DNA of 64,000 nucleotides from Corticimicrobacter populi (GTDB taxonomy: Bacteria; Pseudomonadota; Gammaproteobacteria; Burkholderiales; Burkholderiaceae_B). Of this stretch, positions 48,078 through 59,225 are shown piece after piece (the stretch's first letter is position 1; every line of letters begins with the position of its first letter). Made by a program: the position numbers and the translations under genes. Location: assembly GCF_003123725.1 (NCBI RefSeq), contig NZ_QETA01000002.1:248001-312000 (forward strand). The letters run 5' to 3'. Under the pieces are notes generated by a model. That model was not told where the DNA came from. It ran no database searches and was given only the letters and a program-made list of their open reading frames with translations.

Positions 48078-48698
48078 TCAGGTCACCGGCGTCATGACGG
48101 CCTTGCGGTATGCGGGCCGTTCACACAGTCGCGCATACCAGGCATCCAGGTGCTGCAAGGCTGGCCTTTCCACAGGCAGCGACAGCCACAGGTAGGCCAG
48201 GGTGCCGAGCGGAATATCCGCGATGCCCATGTGTTGACCTGATAGAAAGGGTGATGTCGCCAGCGCATTGTCAGCGATGGTCATCAGTCGGGCGCATTCT
48301 TTTGCTCCGCTTTCAATGGCAGCATGGTCGCGTTGCTCGGGGGCGATACGCACCAGATTCCAGAACATGCCGCGAAATGGCACGGCGAATGACAGCGAGG
48401 TCCAGTCCATCCATTTGTCGGCGCGGGCCCAGGCGCGCACGTCGGCTGCTGGCGAGAAGGGGGCGGCACCATATTGGCGGGCCAGATAGCGCACGATGGC
48501 ATTCGACTCCCACAATACCAAGTCACCGTCCTCAAGGCAGGGTATCCGACCGTTGGGATTGAGCATCCGATACTCGGGGGTGTCGGTGAGACCAAACTCG
48601 CCACCGGCAGGAATATGGTCGTAGTCCAGCCCCAGTTCTTCTGCGCACCAGAGTACCTTGCGGACATTGCTTGAATTGATGCGACCCCAGATTTTCAT
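48078..48698 (-). CDS. Glutathione S-transferase family protein
   Basis: 206 residues from the ATG preceded by AGGAG. N-terminal thioredoxin fold KIWGRINSSNVRKVLWCAEE with the SSN active-site serine region, then LNPNGRIPCLEDGDLVLWES (cis-Pro and the ES glutathione-binding pair); C-terminal helical domain from YGAAPFSPAADVRAWARADK. Resembles the beta/YfcG group used in detoxification. The gene sits in a 720-base segment bracketed by the true and the ghost 3' ends of ppk2, suggesting it was placed there by recombination. Confidence 0.9.
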   Translation of the reverse strand: MKIWGRINSSNVRKVLWCAEELGLDYDHIPAGGEFGLTDTPEYRMLNPNGRIPCLEDGDLVLWESNAIVRYLARQYGAAPFSPAADVRAWARADKWMDWTSLSFAVPFRGMFWNLVRIAPEQRDHAAIESGAKECARLMTIADNALATSPFLSGQHMGIADIPLGTLAYLWLSLPVERPALQHLDAWYARLCERPAYRKAVMTPVT

Positions 48699-48750
48699 GC
48701 CTGTTCTCCTTGCCAATGAAACCGCTATGCTACTCCGGTCGCCTGGCATC

Positions 48751-48780
48751 GAAAACATGTTGGTGCCGGAGCGGTACTGA
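48751..48780 (+). pseudogene. Remnant of a second ppk2 3' end
   Basis: The segment encodes ENMLVPERY followed by TGA, matching the last nine codons and stop of ppk2 at 48000-48029 (ENILVPERY). Four of the five base differences are synonymous (AAT/AAC, CTG/TTG, GAA/GAG, CGC/CGG) and the fifth changes Ile to Met. No start or other part of ppk2 is present. It ends 18 bases before the stop of the convergent M20 gene. Confidence 0.75.
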
Positions 48781-48798
48781 TACCGCCCGGCATGCCGC

Positions 48799-49935
48799 TC
48801 AATCCAGCGCGCGCAGCATCTTCTTCCAGAAATCCAGCCGTGCCGGCAGCGTCGAGACCAGGATGTGCTCCCACAGCGTGTGGGCACCGTCGCCGTCGGC
48901 ACCCAGACCATCTAGCGTGGGCAGGCCCAGCGCGGCGGTGAAGTTGGCATCGCTGCCGCCACCGGTCATCGGTGCCTCTTCCAGGTCGAAGCCTGCTGCG
49001 CGCGCATATTCCTGGGCACGCGCCAGCAGTGCGGCCGTGCCTTCGGTACGCGGCATGGGCGGGCGGTTGAGGATGAACTCGACGTTCAGTTTCACGTCCG
49101 GATCGACGGCCTTCATCTGCTCCACTCTGGCACGCAGGATGTCGCCGGCTTCGGGGTCGGGAATGCGGAAATCGGTCTCGATGCGGCAGTGCTCGGGCAC
49201 CACGTTGGAGGTGGTGCCGCCTTCGATCACGCCGACGCTGACCGTGATGCCGCGCTCGTAGTCGGTCATGGCCTGCAGCGCCAGGATCTGGTGGGCCATT
49301 TCCTGGATGGCGTTGCGGCCCTTCTGGTGCTGCACGCCGGCATGGGCCGGCCGGCCCTGGGTGCTGACATAGATGAAGCCGGTGCCCTTGCGGGCGGTCA
49401 CGCAGCGGCCGCCATCGGCACGCGCCGGTTCGCAGACCAGCACATAACGGGCCTGGCGGGCAAAGTCCTCGATATGGGCGCGCGATGCGTGGCTGCCGAC
49501 TTCCTCGTCGGGCACGATCACGAAATCGATGGGCAGGGCGCTGCTGCCGGGCTGCGCCAGCGTGCCCAGGGCGGTCAGTGCCAGCCAGGTGCCGGCCTTC
49601 ATGTCGTAGGTGCCGGGGCCGTAGAAGCGGTCTTCCTCGATGCGGCAGGGATTCTTTTCCAGCGTGCCGACCGGATGCACGGTGTCATAGTGCGCCAGGA
49701 TCATGATGCCGGGTCGGTCATCGCCTGCGGCGCGGTTGTGGATGTGCAGCAGTGGACCCGTCTCCGTGCCGATGTCGCGGGCGGTGGTCTGCAGGCCCAT
49801 GTTGCGGGCATCGGTCAGCAGCATGTCGGCCATCTGCAGCAGGGCGGCGCGGTCGTGCGAGGGGGATTCGCACTCGATCCAGCGGCGAATGCCGGCGACG
49901 ATGGCGGAGGCGGTGTCGGAATGGGTGTCAGGCAT
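48799..49935 (-). CDS. M20 family metallopeptidase, carboxypeptidase G2-like (copy 2)
   Basis: 378 residues, close paralogue of the protein at 44354-45481. Metal-site motifs: ILAHYDTVHPVGTLEKNPC, FYGPGTYDMKAGTWLALTAL, VPDEEVGSHASRAHIEDFA, GGGSDANFTAALGLPTLDGL. No signal peptide. It starts 34 bases after the last ATPase gene of the peptide ABC operon and reads in the same direction, so the operon imports peptides (or peptide-like compounds) and this enzyme cleaves them in the cytoplasm. The specific substrate is unknown; a C-terminal glutamate-containing peptide is a reasonable guess from family membership. Confidence 0.92.
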   Translation of the reverse strand: MPDTHSDTASAIVAGIRRWIECESPSHDRAALLQMADMLLTDARNMGLQTTARDIGTETGPLLHIHNRAAGDDRPGIMILAHYDTVHPVGTLEKNPCRIEEDRFYGPGTYDMKAGTWLALTALGTLAQPGSSALPIDFVIVPDEEVGSHASRAHIEDFARQARYVLVCEPARADGGRCVTARKGTGFIYVSTQGRPAHAGVQHQKGRNAIQEMAHQILALQAMTDYERGITVSVGVIEGGTTSNVVPEHCRIETDFRIPDPEAGDILRARVEQMKAVDPDVKLNVEFILNRPPMPRTEGTAALLARAQEYARAAGFDLEEAPMTGGGSDANFTAALGLPTLDGLGADGDGAHTLWEHILVSTLPARLDFWKKMLRALD

Positions 49936-49969
49936 GGTCTGTGTGTGGCTCTGTATCTGGTAATGGGAT

Positions 49970-50970
<1,001 letters not shown>

Positions 50971-50974
<4 letters not shown>

Positions 50975-51963
50975 GCTTGCTCCTGGGCGAGGGCGATCGG
51001 CCGGTAGCAGCGGAAATAGCGCTCGCCGGCATCGGTGCGGTCAGGGACGGCGCGTGCGCATTCCGGCCCGGCATGCGGGCAGCGGGGCCGGAACGTACAG
51101 CCGGCCTCGCGTCCGGTCAGGGTGGGGGCCATGCCATCGATCTGGTTCAGGCGGCTGCCGGGTACGGCTGCGCCTGGCATCGATTGCAGCAGGCCCTGGG
51201 TGTAGGGGTGGCGCGGTGCGGCCAGGACTTCGGAGACCGGGCCGTACTCGACGATGCGACCGGCATACATGACGGCCACCTTGTCGGCCAGCTCGGCCAC
51301 GACACCCAGGTCATGGGTGATCCAGATCATGGCCGTATCGTTCTGGCGGCACAGCTTCTGCATCTGGTACAGGATCTGGCCCTGGATGGTGACATCCAGC
51401 GCCGTGGTCGGCTCGTCGGCAATGATCAGCTCGGGATGGTTGAGCATGGCGATGGCAATCGCCACGCGCTGGCGCATGCCGCCCGAGAACTCGTGCGGAT
51501 AGTTGTCCAGGCGCTTTTCGGGGGCGGGGATGCCGACCATGGCCAGCGCTTCCAGGCAGCGGGCCTCGGCGTCGCGCCGGGGCGTGCGGGGATGATGGGT
51601 CAGGATGGCCTCCATCATCTGTTCCTTGACGCGCAGTACCGGGTTGAGCGTCATCAGCGGATCCTGGAAGATCATGGCGATGCGGTCGCCGCGCAGCTTG
51701 CGCAGCGATTCCTCGTCCAGCGAGCGCAGGTCCGTGCCGTTGAACAGCACCTGTCCGCCGACCACTTCGCCGGGCGGGTCGATCAGGCCCAGCAGCGAGA
51801 AACCGGTTACGGACTTGCCGGAGCCGGACTCGCCGACCAGGCCGACGATTTCACCACGCGCCACGGTCAGGTCTACGCCATCGACGGCCAGCCAGGCGCC
51901 GGCCTCGGTATGGAACGCGGTCTGCAGGCCGCGCACATCGAGCAGGGAAGTATCGGTAGTCAT
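50971..51963 (-). CDS. Peptide ABC transporter ATP-binding protein (DppD/OppD type)
   Basis: 330 residues. Walker [21 protein letters not shown], signature [17 protein letters not shown], Walker [16 protein letters not shown]-terminal [14 protein letters not shown] cluster. Partner of the next gene to form the ATPase heterodimer. Its GTG/ATG start abuts the stop of the permease gene and the end overlaps the DppF-type start by four bases. Confidence 0.94.
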
Positions 51964-52915
51964 CAGTGGCGAGGATCCAGGCTGGTACGCAGGCGGTCAC
52001 CCACGATGTTGATGGACAGGATCAGCAGCAGCAGTGCGATACCGGGGAACATGCTGATCCAGTAATCACCGGACAGCAGGTATTCGAAGCCGCTGGCGAT
52101 CAGCAGGCCCAGCGAGGGCTCGGTGATCGGCACGCCGACTCCCAGGAAAGACAGGGTGGCTTCGAGCACGATGGCCGTGGCGATCTGGATGGTGGCAAAC
52201 ACCATGATCGGTCCCATGCAGTTGGGCAGCAGGTGGACCAGCATGATGCGCCAGGTCGGGAAACCCAGGTTCTGCGCCGCCTCGATGTATTCCTTGCGGC
52301 GTTCCTGCAGGGCACGGCCGCGCATGATGCGGGCATAGTGCGCCCACTGCACGATCACCAGCGCAAAGATCACCTTGTCGACGCCGCGGCCGAGCACGGC
52401 CAGCAGTACCAGGGCTACCAGGATGGTGGGGAAACCGAGAATGAAATCGACCAGGCGCATCAGCAGGGTATCGACCCAGCCGCCCTTGTAGGCGGCCAGC
52501 AGGCCGGCGACCGAACCGATCAGGGTCGACAGCAGCACGGCTGTCAGGCCGACCATCAGGCTGATGCGCAGGCCGTACAGGATGGCGCTCAGCATGTCAC
52601 GGCCCTGGGAATCGGTGCCCAGCCAGTAGGTCCAGCCGTCCATGTGCTGCGAGCCGGGGGCCAGGCGACCGTCCATGATGTTGAGCATCAGCAGGTCATA
52701 GGGGTCCTGTGGCGCGAAGAACGGCGCGATCAGGATGACGCCGATCAGCAGGACCAGCGCCAGCAGCGAGCCGCGCACGGTGGGGCGGGCATGCAGGCGG
52801 CGCAGGATATTGCGGCGCTGGGGCGTTTCCAGCAGCGGCTTGACTCGCTCGATGGGGGCGGCCTGTGTGGCCGCTGCATCCTGTTGTGCAGGCGGGGTGG
52901 AGTGCGGGGTATTCA

Positions 52916-52916
<1 letters not shown>
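51963..52916 (-). CDS. Peptide ABC transporter permease (DppC/OppC type)
   Basis: 317 residues. A long hydrophilic N-terminus (about 45 residues, rich in Pro/Gln/Ala) precedes the first membrane segment GSLLALVLLIGVILIAPFFA. APGSQHMDGWTYWLGTDSQGRDMLSAILYG and the EAA-loop HYARIMRGRALQERRKEYIE are typical of the C-type permease. About six membrane segments. Overlaps each neighbour by one base. Confidence 0.93.
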
Positions 52917-53893
<977 letters not shown>

Positions 53894-53939
53894 CGCGTAC
53901 TCCTGTTGGACCTGTACTCAGGTATTGCTTTAACGGGGC

Positions 53940-55568
53940 TTACTCGGCCGGACGGGCCGCCGTGGCGACGGTGCGCTGGTCGGCACGGCCGTCGTAGGCC
54001 AGACCCTTGCGGAAGGCCCAGACACCGCTTTCGAAGTGCAGCGGGATGTTGGCCATGTCTTCCAGGGCCAGTTTCACGCTGTCCTGCAGCAGTTCGCTGC
54101 GACGGGCGTCATCCAGCGTGCGGATGGCTTCCAGGTAGGGTTTGTCCACTTCGGGGTTGGAGTAGCTGCCGTAGTTGCTGCTGCCCACACCCAGCTCAGG
54201 GTTGCGCGTGGTCACCCAGTACTGGATGAAGTTGCTGGCCTCGCCGGTCTCGGAGCCCCAGCCGCCCAGTGCGGCACTGAATTCCTGGCGGGCACGGCGC
54301 GGGAAATACACCGAGCTGGTCATGGTGTCGACCTGGGTCTTGACGCCGATGCGGGCCAGGTACTGCGCCACGGCCTGGGTGACCTGGGCATCGTTGATGT
54401 AGCGGTTGTTGGTCGAGGACAGCGTCAGCTCGAAGCCGTTGGGATAGCCGGCCTCGGCCAGCAGTTCCTTGGCACGGGTCGGGTTGTATTCCAGAGCCGG
54501 CGCGCCGACGATGGAGCCGAACATGCCTTCGGGCAGATACTGGTTGGCGGGCGTGGCGACACCATCCATGATGCGGTCCACAATGGCCTTGCGGTCGATG
54601 GCCATCGACAGGGCCTGGCGCACGCGGGCATCCTGCAGCGGATTATCGTCGGCACCCTTGGGCGACTTGACGAAGGGGCTGGGCGCACGGCCCACGTCCA
54701 GCTGGAAGAACATGATGCGCACCGACGGCTTGGTGGTGTATTCGAAGCCGCTGTCGGTGATGCGCTTGAGGTCGCGGGCGGCCGGGTTTTCGATCAGGTC
54801 GAAGTCACCCGAGAGCAGGCCGGTCAGACGCGGGCCGGCCGAAGGCACGGCGGTCATGCGCACTTCGCTCCAGGGGGCCGGTGTCTTGCCCCAGTAGGCA
54901 TCGTTGCGCTCGAGCGCGATGCCGGCACCCTTGACGTACGACTTGAGCTTGTAGGGGCCGGTGCCGACCACCAGGTTGCCGGTATTGAAGTCGGTCACGG
55001 TCGGCCAGGCGCTGGTCACGCCGCAGCCCTTGGCCGGTTCGTAGGTCAGGTTCTCGAACTGGGCCATGCCGCTCCAGATCATCGGGATACGGGCCAGCTC
55101 ATTGGGCAGCACGGGATAGGGCGAGGCCGTCTTGAGATGCACGGTGTTCGCATCCGGTGCGTCGATGCCGATGATGCGTCGCGCCACGTTGGTGGAGCCA
55201 CCGCCGATGGCGGTTTCATTGTTGAGGATGCGGCAGAACGTGAAAATCACGTCGTTGGCGGTAAAGGGTTCGCCATTGGAGAACTTGGCGGCGGGGTCCA
55301 GCTTGAATTCCCAGGTCGTGTCATCCAGCGGTTGCCAGGATGCGGCCAGTGCCGGCTGCATCTGCATATCCGCATTCATGGCGACCAGCGGCTCGAAAAT
55401 ATGCATCAGCAACGCCTCGTTGGGCGTGGTCTGGTGATAGTGGGGATCGACGGCGGTCGGTTCGGCTGCCAGGCCGATCTTGAGCGTCTGGGCGGATGCG
55501 GCCGTGCTCAGTGCTGCCGTCAGCAGGGCCACGCAGGTGGCGGCGGGGGTCAGACGGGTCAGGGTCAT
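53940..55568 (-). CDS. Peptide-binding periplasmic protein (SBP family 5)
   Basis: 542 residues. Signal peptide with cleavage after LSTAASAQ near residue 27. Mature part begins TLKIGLAAEPTAVDPHYHQT and has the family-5 block KFSNGEPFTANDVIFTFCRI, and later PLQDARVRQALSMAIDRKAI. First gene of the operon: binding protein, two permeases, two ATPases, M20 peptidase. Divergent LysR regulator 140 bases away. Ligand is a peptide or related compound; nickel, glutathione or opine-type ligands cannot be excluded. Confidence 0.93.
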   Translation of the reverse strand: MTLTRLTPAATCVALLTAALSTAASAQTLKIGLAAEPTAVDPHYHQTTPNEALLMHIFEPLVAMNADMQMQPALAASWQPLDDTTWEFKLDPAAKFSNGEPFTANDVIFTFCRILNNETAIGGGSTNVARRIIGIDAPDANTVHLKTASPYPVLPNELARIPMIWSGMAQFENLTYEPAKGCGVTSAWPTVTDFNTGNLVVGTGPYKLKSYVKGAGIALERNDAYWGKTPAPWSEVRMTAVPSAGPRLTGLLSGDFDLIENPAARDLKRITDSGFEYTTKPSVRIMFFQLDVGRAPSPFVKSPKGADDNPLQDARVRQALSMAIDRKAIVDRIMDGVATPANQYLPEGMFGSIVGAPALEYNPTRAKELLAEAGYPNGFELTLSSTNNRYINDAQVTQAVAQYLARIGVKTQVDTMTSSVYFPRRARQEFSAALGGWGSETGEASNFIQYWVTTRNPELGVGSSNYGSYSNPEVDKPYLEAIRTLDDARRSELLQDSVKLALEDMANIPLHFESGVWAFRKGLAYDGRADQRTVATAARPAE

Positions 55569-55708
55569 GGGATGCCTCTTTTCGTGTCGGTGGATCGGAC
55601 CTGATGTTGAGGAGCAGATTCTAGGGGTCTGTACGGATAGGGAACAATTAGGGTTTTCTATATAATTGGAATATTTAGCAATCTATTTGCTTTTATTGGA
55701 AAGTAAAT

Positions 55709-56620
55709 ATGCAGAGCCTCGCCTTCAAATACTTTGTCGAAGTCGCCCAGCGCGGCAGCCTGAGCGCAGCTTCCGAAAGCCTGGAGGTCGCGATTTCGGC
55801 GATCAGCCGGCAGATCTCCCAGTTGGAACAGCGCGTGGGGGCACCCCTGTTCGAGCGCGGCGTGCGCGGCATGACGCTGACCGCATCGGGCCGGTTGCTG
55901 CTGTCGCATGCTCAGCGCCAGACGCTCGAAACCGAAGCCACGCTGCAGGAAATCGCGCGGCTGCAAGGCATGGAGCAGAGCCATATCCGCATCGCCTGCT
56001 CGCAGGGGCTGGCCAATGAGATGGTGCCCAAGGCGATTGCCGATTTCCAGCGGCTGCGCCCGGGCACGACGTTTGCACTATGGGTCGGGGGCGCGGTGGC
56101 TGCGTCCGAGCGGGTAGCGGCCGGCGAGTCGGACATGGCGATCACCTTCAGCACGCGCCCTGTGTCCAACGTGGTGGTGCATTATGCGCATCGCTCGCCA
56201 GCCCTGGCCATCATGCACCGCGATCATCCACTGGCGGGCCGGCCGCGCCTGTCGCTGACCGAACTCAAGGCCTATCCGATTGCTTTGACCGACACGACCA
56301 CCTCGACCCGCAAGCTGTTCGACATGGCCTGCAACATGAGTGGTTTGAGCATCGAGCCGGTACTCAACAGCAATTATGCAGAAGCCCTGCATGCCTATGT
56401 GCGCAATAGCCAGGGCATCCTGTTTGCCAGCTATGTGTCGATGGCGGACCGACTGGTGCGCAATGACCTGGTGGCGGTGCCGGTCACCGATGCCGAAATG
56501 CATTCACGCAGCATCCAGGTACAACTGATGAAAGACAGGTTGCTGCCACCGGCAATCCGCGAGTTCATTGATCTGATCGTGCAGGATCTGGAGGCCAAGC
56601 GGCAAGCCGAACCGAGCTGA
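55709..56620 (+). CDS. LysR-family regulator of the peptide operon
   Basis: 303 residues. Winged helix at residues 4-63 (FKYFVEVAQRGSLSAASESL, EVAISAISRQISQLEQRVGA), effector domain from EQSHIRIACSQGLANEMVPK. Divergent from the binding-protein gene across 140 bases of AT-rich sequence, in which ATTGGAA occurs twice (near 55665 and 55696), a possible binding repeat. Belongs to the same subgroup as the LysR at 20949. Likely controls the operon running to the M20 gene at 48799. Confidence 0.9.
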   Translation: MQSLAFKYFVEVAQRGSLSAASESLEVAISAISRQISQLEQRVGAPLFERGVRGMTLTASGRLLLSHAQRQTLETEATLQEIARLQGMEQSHIRIACSQGLANEMVPKAIADFQRLRPGTTFALWVGGAVAASERVAAGESDMAITFSTRPVSNVVVHYAHRSPALAIMHRDHPLAGRPRLSLTELKAYPIALTDTTTSTRKLFDMACNMSGLSIEPVLNSNYAEALHAYVRNSQGILFASYVSMADRLVRNDLVAVPVTDAEMHSRSIQVQLMKDRLLPPAIREFIDLIVQDLEAKRQAEPS

Positions 56621-56653
56621 TACGGCCTGTGAAAACGGGTGTGAGGGCGGCGT

Positions 56654-58573
56654 TCAGCCCGCTTGTGTGGCAGGCGATTTGTCCGGGCGGATACGTGCCG
56701 ACAGTCGGGTGATGCCCGGTGTCGATGTCACGAGCAAGGTGCCATTGATTCGTTCGATGCGGCGGTGCATGCTCTGCATGCCAATGCCTGCGTGGCGGGC
56801 CTGCTCCACATCGAAGCCTCGACCATCGTCCTCTACGGACAGCAGCAGGGTCTGTCCGTCTGGCTCCCCTTGCATGGACACACTCAGGTGCGAGGCCTGG
56901 CTGTGCTTGAGCACATTGGTGAGCGCTTCTTCGAGAAAGCGGGTCAGCCCCAGCAACTGTGCCGGGGACAGGTGCACCGACCATTCGGGTGGCAGTGTCC
57001 AGCGCGAGGCCAGGCCGAGATCGTCGAACAGGCTGGTAAAGCGGCGTCGCAGCGGCGCGATCCATTCGGTGGGGGTGCCTTGTTCCAGCGTCATGCTGTC
57101 GGAGCTGCCGTCGATCACATGGCGCAGGTCGGTACGCAACTCTCTCAGGATAGACAGGAACTGTTCGCCGCCCAGTTGGCGTGACTGATTGACCACGGCC
57201 ATCGAACGCATCAGTGAACTGCCGAGACTGTCATGCAGGTCGTGTGTCATGCGCAGGCGTTCATTGAGCCGGATGTTGTCGGCTTCCAGCTGGTGTTCGC
57301 GCTGCAGGGTCTGGGTCAGTTCCGTGCGGGTTTGCTGTACTGCCGTCTGCAGCTCTTCGTTGAACGCTTCGATGCGTCGCAGGTTGCCGGCATAGCGCCA
57401 GGCCAGGATGAGGAACAGACAGATGGAAATAAGGGGCGCAGAGATGGGGCCATGGTTGGAGGGCACGTCGATCAGGCCATGATGTGCCAGTACGTCGTGG
57501 ACTGCAATCAGGACGAACAGCGCCAGGCAGGCTGCAAACAGCAGTTGACTGGGCTCCCGGCTGCGCCAGGCGTGGAAGATGAACTGCAGGCAGTTGGCAC
57601 AGAAAAAACAGGCATAGACCAGGGCGACAACGGCTGAGGCGTCGTACAGATCAGTTGCCGGCATCAACAGCAGGGCCAGCGCCACGATGCCCGACAGACT
57701 CCACAGCGCCATCGCCAGCCGTGGCATGCGGATGTTGCCGAACGACCAGGTGAACATGCAGAATGCGCAGCAATAGGCAATGAGCGCAACGATGTTCCAG
57801 CGCGCCCAGGTGGTACTGTTGTCAAAGGGCCAGGGGGTGGTGACCAGTACGTTGCTCAGGGTCGCCGACCAGAGCAGCGAGGCCAGGGCAAACCAGCCAA
57901 ATGCGTGCTCGCTGCGGCGCACAAGCCAGAACACCAGAAACAGGCCGGCCAGTACCAGCGACACGACCAGATTGAACGCATAAAGATCGCGCTGCCGGGT
58001 TCTGCCCTGGTGGCGGGCATCGATCTGTGCCTGTGTGCCCAGCATCACGCTGCCCAGCCCTGGCGAGAGGTGGGCCGGTGCCACGATGCGGAACCACAGG
58101 GTATTGGTGTCATCCAGCGCGGCGGCGGGCAATAGCCACTGGCGTGGTACGTTCCAACTGCGGGACATCGGCTCGGCAAGGCTGTCGTCCTGCCAGAGCA
58201 GGGCATCGTTCAGAAATACCTGGCCCGCCATCGCCATGCCGCTGACATGCAGCGCCACTGTCTGTGCGGGGCAGGCGGTTTGCCAGTCCACGCGATACCA
58301 GACTGGCCCGTTGAAACCGGGCCAGTGCCTTTGCCAGATATCCGGGAGCGTGACGGTCTGCCAGCCTTCTGTCGGACGTTGCCCGTCGCCGGCCCGCTCA
58401 GGGGCCATGCGGACTTGCGTGATCTGGGGCTGGCAGGCCGCCTGCACCAGTACCGGCAGGAACAGACCAAGCCACAGCAGGATCAGGGCAGCAAACCGCG
58501 CAGGCGAGCCTCGTTCACGGCGCGGGTGCGCGACGAGACGGCCAGCTTGCGATAGATGTGCTTGATGTGGCAT
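56654..58573 (-). CDS. Sensor histidine kinase with 7TMR-DISM input domain
   Basis: 639 residues. Signal peptide or first helix at ALILLWLGLFLPVLVQAA; a periplasmic jelly-roll domain to about 200 (GPVWYRVDW, GQVFLNDALLWQDDS); about seven membrane segments to about 400; a coiled coil (EELQTAVQQTRTELTQTLQ); HisKA_3 domain with the phospho-acceptor His447 in THDLHDSLGSSLMRSM; HATPase_c with N box EEALTNVLKHSQA and G1 VEDDGRGFD. This architecture senses a carbohydrate or similar ligand outside the inner membrane in known relatives. The start overlaps the upstream response regulator by 91 bases; no in-frame ATG, GTG or TTG suits a shorter form better, so the long start is kept with some doubt. Confidence 0.9.
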   Translation of the reverse strand: MPHQAHLSQAGRLVAHPRRERGSPARFAALILLWLGLFLPVLVQAACQPQITQVRMAPERAGDGQRPTEGWQTVTLPDIWQRHWPGFNGPVWYRVDWQTACPAQTVALHVSGMAMAGQVFLNDALLWQDDSLAEPMSRSWNVPRQWLLPAAALDDTNTLWFRIVAPAHLSPGLGSVMLGTQAQIDARHQGRTRQRDLYAFNLVVSLVLAGLFLVFWLVRRSEHAFGWFALASLLWSATLSNVLVTTPWPFDNSTTWARWNIVALIAYCCAFCMFTWSFGNIRMPRLAMALWSLSGIVALALLLMPATDLYDASAVVALVYACFFCANCLQFIFHAWRSREPSQLLFAACLALFVLIAVHDVLAHHGLIDVPSNHGPISAPLISICLFLILAWRYAGNLRRIEAFNEELQTAVQQTRTELTQTLQREHQLEADNIRLNERLRMTHDLHDSLGSSLMRSMAVVNQSRQLGGEQFLSILRELRTDLRHVIDGSSDSMTLEQGTPTEWIAPLRRRFTSLFDDLGLASRWTLPPEWSVHLSPAQLLGLTRFLEEALTNVLKHSQASHLSVSMQGEPDGQTLLLSVEDDGRGFDVEQARHAGIGMQSMHRRIERINGTLLVTSTPGITRLSARIRPDKSPATQAG

Positions 58574-59169
58574 TCGACGGTATAGCGGGAGATGACCAGG
58601 TGTTCTGCAATTTCCCGATTGGACAGGCCCTGGGAAACCAGTTCGAGTATTTCCGACTCGCGGGTGCTCAGTACGCCCGATAGCGGGGGGGTATCTGCCC
58701 GGGATTGCTGCGTGGCCGGCAGCAGCTTGAGGATGCGGCGTGCGATGAAGGGATCGATGGGCGCACCGCCGCGCAGTACGCTGCGGATCGACAGCGTGAC
58801 TTCCAGGTCATCACGCTCCTTGAGCACATAGCCGGTGGCACCGGCACCCAACGCGCCGAGAATGATTTCCTCGGTACTCCAGGCAGAGATCACGAGGATG
58901 CACAGGCAGGGATCGGCGGCATGCAGGGTCTGGATCAGGTCGATGCCGCTGCCATCGGGCAAGCCAATATCCACCAGCGCCACTGACAAGGGGTGTTCTG
59001 CGATGTGCCGCTGGGCCTGTGCCAGATCGCCGACAAAGGTCACGGCATCGTCAGGGTAGCCCAGGCTGCGCAGGATGGCGGCCAGGCGCTGTTGCATCGA
59101 CGGATCGTCTTCCACCACTAGGACTGGGGCAGGCAGCAGCGGATCGGCAGCGGAAGGCAGGGCAGTCAT
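58483..59169 (-). CDS. Response regulator, NarL/FixJ family
   Basis: 228 residues. Receiver domain with acidic pair VVEDD (20-22), phospho-accepting Asp67 in VALVDIGLPDGSG and Lys in YVLKERDD. C-terminal LuxR-type helix-turn-helix at about 165-220: LSTRESEILELVSQGLSNRE, IAEHLVISRYTVECHIKHIY. It is first in the unit and overlaps the kinase gene by 91 bases, implying translational coupling. Target genes are not evident in the window. Confidence 0.94.
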   Translation of the reverse strand: MTALPSAADPLLPAPVLVVEDDPSMQQRLAAILRSLGYPDDAVTFVGDLAQAQRHIAEHPLSVALVDIGLPDGSGIDLIQTLHAADPCLCILVISAWSTEEIILGALGAGATGYVLKERDDLEVTLSIRSVLRGGAPIDPFIARRILKLLPATQQSRADTPPLSGVLSTRESEILELVSQGLSNREIAEHLVISRYTVECHIKHIYRKLAVSSRTRAVNEARLRGLLP

Positions 59170-59225
59170 GGCGGCACAAAGCGTAATGGGACAGCTAGTG
59201 TGTCATGGAATGCCGGTGGCCGCTA

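Noticed and set aside
48040-48078. Terminator between ppk2 and the GST gene
   Set aside because: Only short, interrupted arms (GAGCC/GGCTC) can pair and no T-run follows.
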